A DNA stretch of 8,437 nucleotides from Gammaproteobacteria bacterium (GTDB lineage: Bacteria > Pseudomonadota > Gammaproteobacteria > UBA6429 > Thiohalophilaceae): assembly GCA_003233255.1 (NCBI GenBank), contig QILH01000024.1:1-8437 (forward strand), written 5' to 3'. Made by a program: the position numbers and the translations under genes. The notes below the pieces were generated by a model that searched no databases, was not told the DNA's origin, and saw only the letters and a list, made by a program, of their open reading frames with translations. Positions 6,853 to 8,437 of the stretch are shown here, in pieces (the stretch's first letter is position 1; each line of letters starts with the position of its first letter).

Positions 6853-8088
6853 CTAATTTAACTGAATTCGTTGCCCCCATGGTATCGGTTGTTTGCCTTT
6901 TACTAACCAGATAACCGGATAATATGGATCTAATTCAGGAAACTGGCCTTCGGCATCGGTAAAGTAAATTAATAAATCTGGAGTTCGATCCAGCGTTTCA
7001 ATCCATTTGAATATGGGTCGAAAATCAGTCCCACCACCGCCTTTAATATCTTCGGGTAATCCAAATTCATCCCAGGGCTCATATGTCCATGGCCCCTGCT
7101 CTGCTAAACTAGCATCGCAGGCCTGCAACAAGATACGGGCACGCATCTGGCCTTTTATTGAATCAATCTCACTAACGAATTCTTTCATTTCAGTTTGAGA
7201 TATAGAACCACTGGTATCCAGAGCAATCACCACATCAACCTGACTACTACGAAGACTGGGAAAAATGGCCGGATCTCCTCGCCGTGTTGACGGTCGCGTA
7301 TAGCTATAATCATCGCGCGCTAATGAGGACATGTAACGAGCCAGTAACATGCGCCAGGGCAGTTGTGGTTGAATCAAAAAATCGACAAGCCGCGCCATGT
7401 CACCCGATAATTTGCCCGCTTGCATAGCCTGTTGAGCTGCCCCTGCTAAACGCTGTTGCCATTGCACGCTTAAATTGTCTTGTTCATCCTGTGATAAAGG
7501 CGGCGGTTGTGGCGCACCTTGCGTATTTTCATCAGGTTGCTGTTGTGGACTCGCACCATTGTCACTGTCGTCCTGATTTTCTGGTTTGGGTGGCGGCGGC
7601 TCGGGAGATGGATCCTGGTTACGTTTTTGATCTTCAGGTTGATCGTAGAGATGTTGATCAAGAGTCTGTTCATTTTCATTATCTTCAAGACACGGATAGA
7701 TCTCCTCCGCCGTCATACCTTCGAATTCACGCAGCAGCAATGATCCCGGCGGTGCCTGCAAACCATCTTCCGTTAACAATGGGTTAATCGCATAATCACA
7801 GGCAACATCCCAGCGATGCTTGATACGATGTTCGCGTCGGGCAAAATGTGACAAGGCACAATGCAGGGCCTCATGCGCTAATATAAATTGCGTTTCAGAT
7901 AAAGTAAGTTGCTCTATGAATTCCGGATTATAGAAAAACTGACGCGCATCGGTCGCAGTTGTTGCACACCATTCGGGATCAGCCATGATCATCGGCAAAC
8001 GTAAAACCAGTGCACCCAAAAATGGTTTATCGATGATTAAACGGGTTCTCGCCGCTGCGAGTTTGTTCTCGATATCGAGGTTTCCCAT
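6853..8088 (-). CDS. DUF2201-type protein: putative HExxH metallopeptidase with VWA-like domain
   Basis: The 411-residue product has the layout of COG3864/DUF2201 proteins. The N-terminal part (about 7-135) carries HEALH (72-76), an HExxH zinc motif, then His81 and DVACDYAIN (94-102). A low-complexity linker rich in Pro, Gln, Asp and Glu spans about 135-205. The C-terminal VWA-like domain (about 284-400) has a MIDAS-type metal site: DTSGS (291-295), Thr354 in GGGGTDF and Asp378 in YFTDAEG. There is no signal peptide or membrane segment, so it is probably cytosolic. Such proteins are usually encoded beside a MoxR-type AAA+ ATPase and are thought to act as chaperone or metal-insertion partners; no ATPase gene is seen in the 349 bases upstream. 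An in-frame TAA just before ATG 8088 limits the start; the G-rich stretch upstream is rather far away for a ribosome site. Substrate and true activity are unknown. Confidence 0.88.
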   Translation of the reverse strand: MGNLDIENKLAAARTRLIIDKPFLGALVLRLPMIMADPEWCATTATDARQFFYNPEFIEQLTLSETQFILAHEALHCALSHFARREHRIKHRWDVACDYAINPLLTEDGLQAPPGSLLLREFEGMTAEEIYPCLEDNENEQTLDQHLYDQPEDQKRNQDPSPEPPPPKPENQDDSDNGASPQQQPDENTQGAPQPPPLSQDEQDNLSVQWQQRLAGAAQQAMQAGKLSGDMARLVDFLIQPQLPWRMLLARYMSSLARDDYSYTRPSTRRGDPAIFPSLRSSQVDVVIALDTSGSISQTEMKEFVSEIDSIKGQMRARILLQACDASLAEQGPWTYEPWDEFGLPEDIKGGGGTDFRPIFKWIETLDRTPDLLIYFTDAEGQFPELDPYYPVIWLVKGKQPIPWGQRIQLN

Positions 8089-8253
8089 GCTACGCAGTTA
8101 ACCCCCTCTACCGCTGGGTATCGAGCGCATGACTACACGCGCCAGGACAACGCACGATGGCATGAGCGCAGGACGCAGTTACCGGAGAAACCAAAGCCGA
8201 AGTTTGAACCGAGATAATCAGCAGCCGACTCTGGGAAATCATTGTCTACAATA
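8089..8253. other. GC-rich spacer with short direct repeats, no convincing gene
   Basis: This stretch separates the DUF2201 gene from the partial gene at the window end. By hand count 8111-8180 is 44 of 70 GC (63%), against about 43% for 8281-8400. Short direct repeats occur: ACGCAGTTA at 8092-8100 and 8173-8181, GAGCGCA at 8123-8129 and 8164-8170, GCATGA at 8127-8132 and 8160-8165. No clear promoter or terminator was found. Small reading frames exist on both strands (43 codons each) but are poorly supported. It may be a rearrangement scar. Confidence 0.5.
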
Positions 8254-8264
8254 TTAACTTTCAT
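8133..8264 (-). CDS. Doubtful 43-residue reading frame overlapping the preceding gene's end
   Basis: An ATG at 8264 overlaps the stop of the upstream minus-strand gene by 11 bases and opens a frame of 43 residues, starting MKVNIVDNDFPESAADYLGS. The overlap is typical of coupled genes, but no Shine-Dalgarno sequence is visible and base composition shifts sharply to GC-rich midway. The middle (SNFGFGFSGNCVL) faintly recalls the C-terminal FGFGG-N motif of ketoacyl synthases with a residue out of register. It could be a small protein, the start of a truncated gene or chance. Confidence 0.2.
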   Translation of the reverse strand: MKVNIVDNDFPESAADYLGSNFGFGFSGNCVLRSCHRALSWRV

Positions 8265-8436
8265 ATAACATCAAGTCAGCAACCTCGTTAGACCATTTTG
8301 CAAACTCAGGTACTGAAAAAATATCTTCACCGATTGCTCGATGCATATCGGTCACCAACATCACGCCCATCTCTTTTAGTGGAAAACGACGGGCATAATT
8401 TAATATATTCCCATGCACTGATGCAGAATCATCATT
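8254..8436 (-). CDS. C-terminal 60 residues of an unrecognised protein, partial
   Basis: An open frame enters from the right edge and ends with TAA at 8256-8254. It encodes 60 residues, from NDDSASVHGN to the C-terminus EVADLMLYES, and contains YARRFPLKEMGVML and FAKWSNEVADLM. The composition looks like a real soluble, mixed helical protein: hydrophobic residues are spaced regularly, there is no low-complexity sequence, and base composition is like the neighbouring genes. I do not recognise the family. It does not look like the C-terminus of a MoxR ATPase, the usual partner of the downstream gene. The start lies outside the window. Confidence 0.6.
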   Translation of the reverse strand, partial: NDDSASVHGNILNYARRFPLKEMGVMLVTDMHRAIGEDIFSVPEFAKWSNEVADLMLYES

Positions 8437-8437
8437 A

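Noticed and set aside
7470..7787. Extra reading frames on both strands within the DUF2201 gene
   Set aside because: They fall over the low-complexity Pro/Gln/Asp/Glu linker, whose biased codons leave other frames open. The products are repetitive and unlike real proteins.
8089..8253. Integron attC site or tRNA-like element
   Set aside because: I looked for the RYYYAAC/GTTRRRY core sites and for a cloverleaf. GTTAAC and GGTTCAAA fragments occur, but the core consensus and pairing arms do not fit.
8129..8257. Plus-strand 42-residue basic frame
   Set aside because: It has no ribosome site or promoter, lies opposite another doubtful frame, and its Arg/Thr/Gln/Asn-rich product looks like translated noncoding sequence.

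Overview
This window looks like core chromosome of a gammaproteobacterium of moderate GC. The clearest sign is the minus-strand cluster yceD-rpmF-plsX-fabH, whose proteins read much like the E. coli versions. A YceF-type Maf protein and a two-subunit pyruvate carboxylase of the Pseudomonas PycA/PycB type point the same way. The two-subunit carboxylase argues against a close enteric relative. I cannot name a genus.

Layout. Positions 1-2789 (minus) hold four co-directional genes: yceD (DUF177, linked to 23S rRNA accumulation), rpmF (ribosomal protein L32), plsX (phosphate acyltransferase) and fabH (ketoacyl-ACP synthase III, cut by the window edge). They join ribosome synthesis to the start of fatty acid and phospholipid synthesis. 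Positions 2790-2922 form a divergent control region with two back-to-back sigma70-like promoters. Positions 2923-6192 (plus) hold pycA (biotin carboxylase subunit) and pycB (carboxyltransferase plus biotin carrier), which together would make oxaloacetate from pyruvate and bicarbonate. Positions 6267-6851 (plus) hold maf/yceF, with what looks like its own -10 box. A convergent minus-strand gene at 6853-8088 encodes a DUF2201-type protein with an HExxH motif, a Pro/Gln/acidic linker and a VWA-like MIDAS domain. Positions 8089-8253 form a GC-rich stretch with short direct repeats and no convincing gene. The window ends in the last 60 codons of an unrecognised minus-strand gene.

Most of this is ordinary, well-known biology and I do not see a new defence or mobile system. 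The points worth a second look are: a predicted near-leaderless yceD transcript; a near-perfect 23-bp palindrome between rpmF and plsX; an 8-bp inverted repeat bracketing the maf -10 box; the placement of pycAB between yceD and maf, which are direct neighbours in E. coli; and the odd region at 8089-8436 upstream of a DUF2201 gene that lacks its usual MoxR ATPase partner there. No tRNA, rRNA, CRISPR array, insertion sequence or convincing intrinsic terminator was seen.
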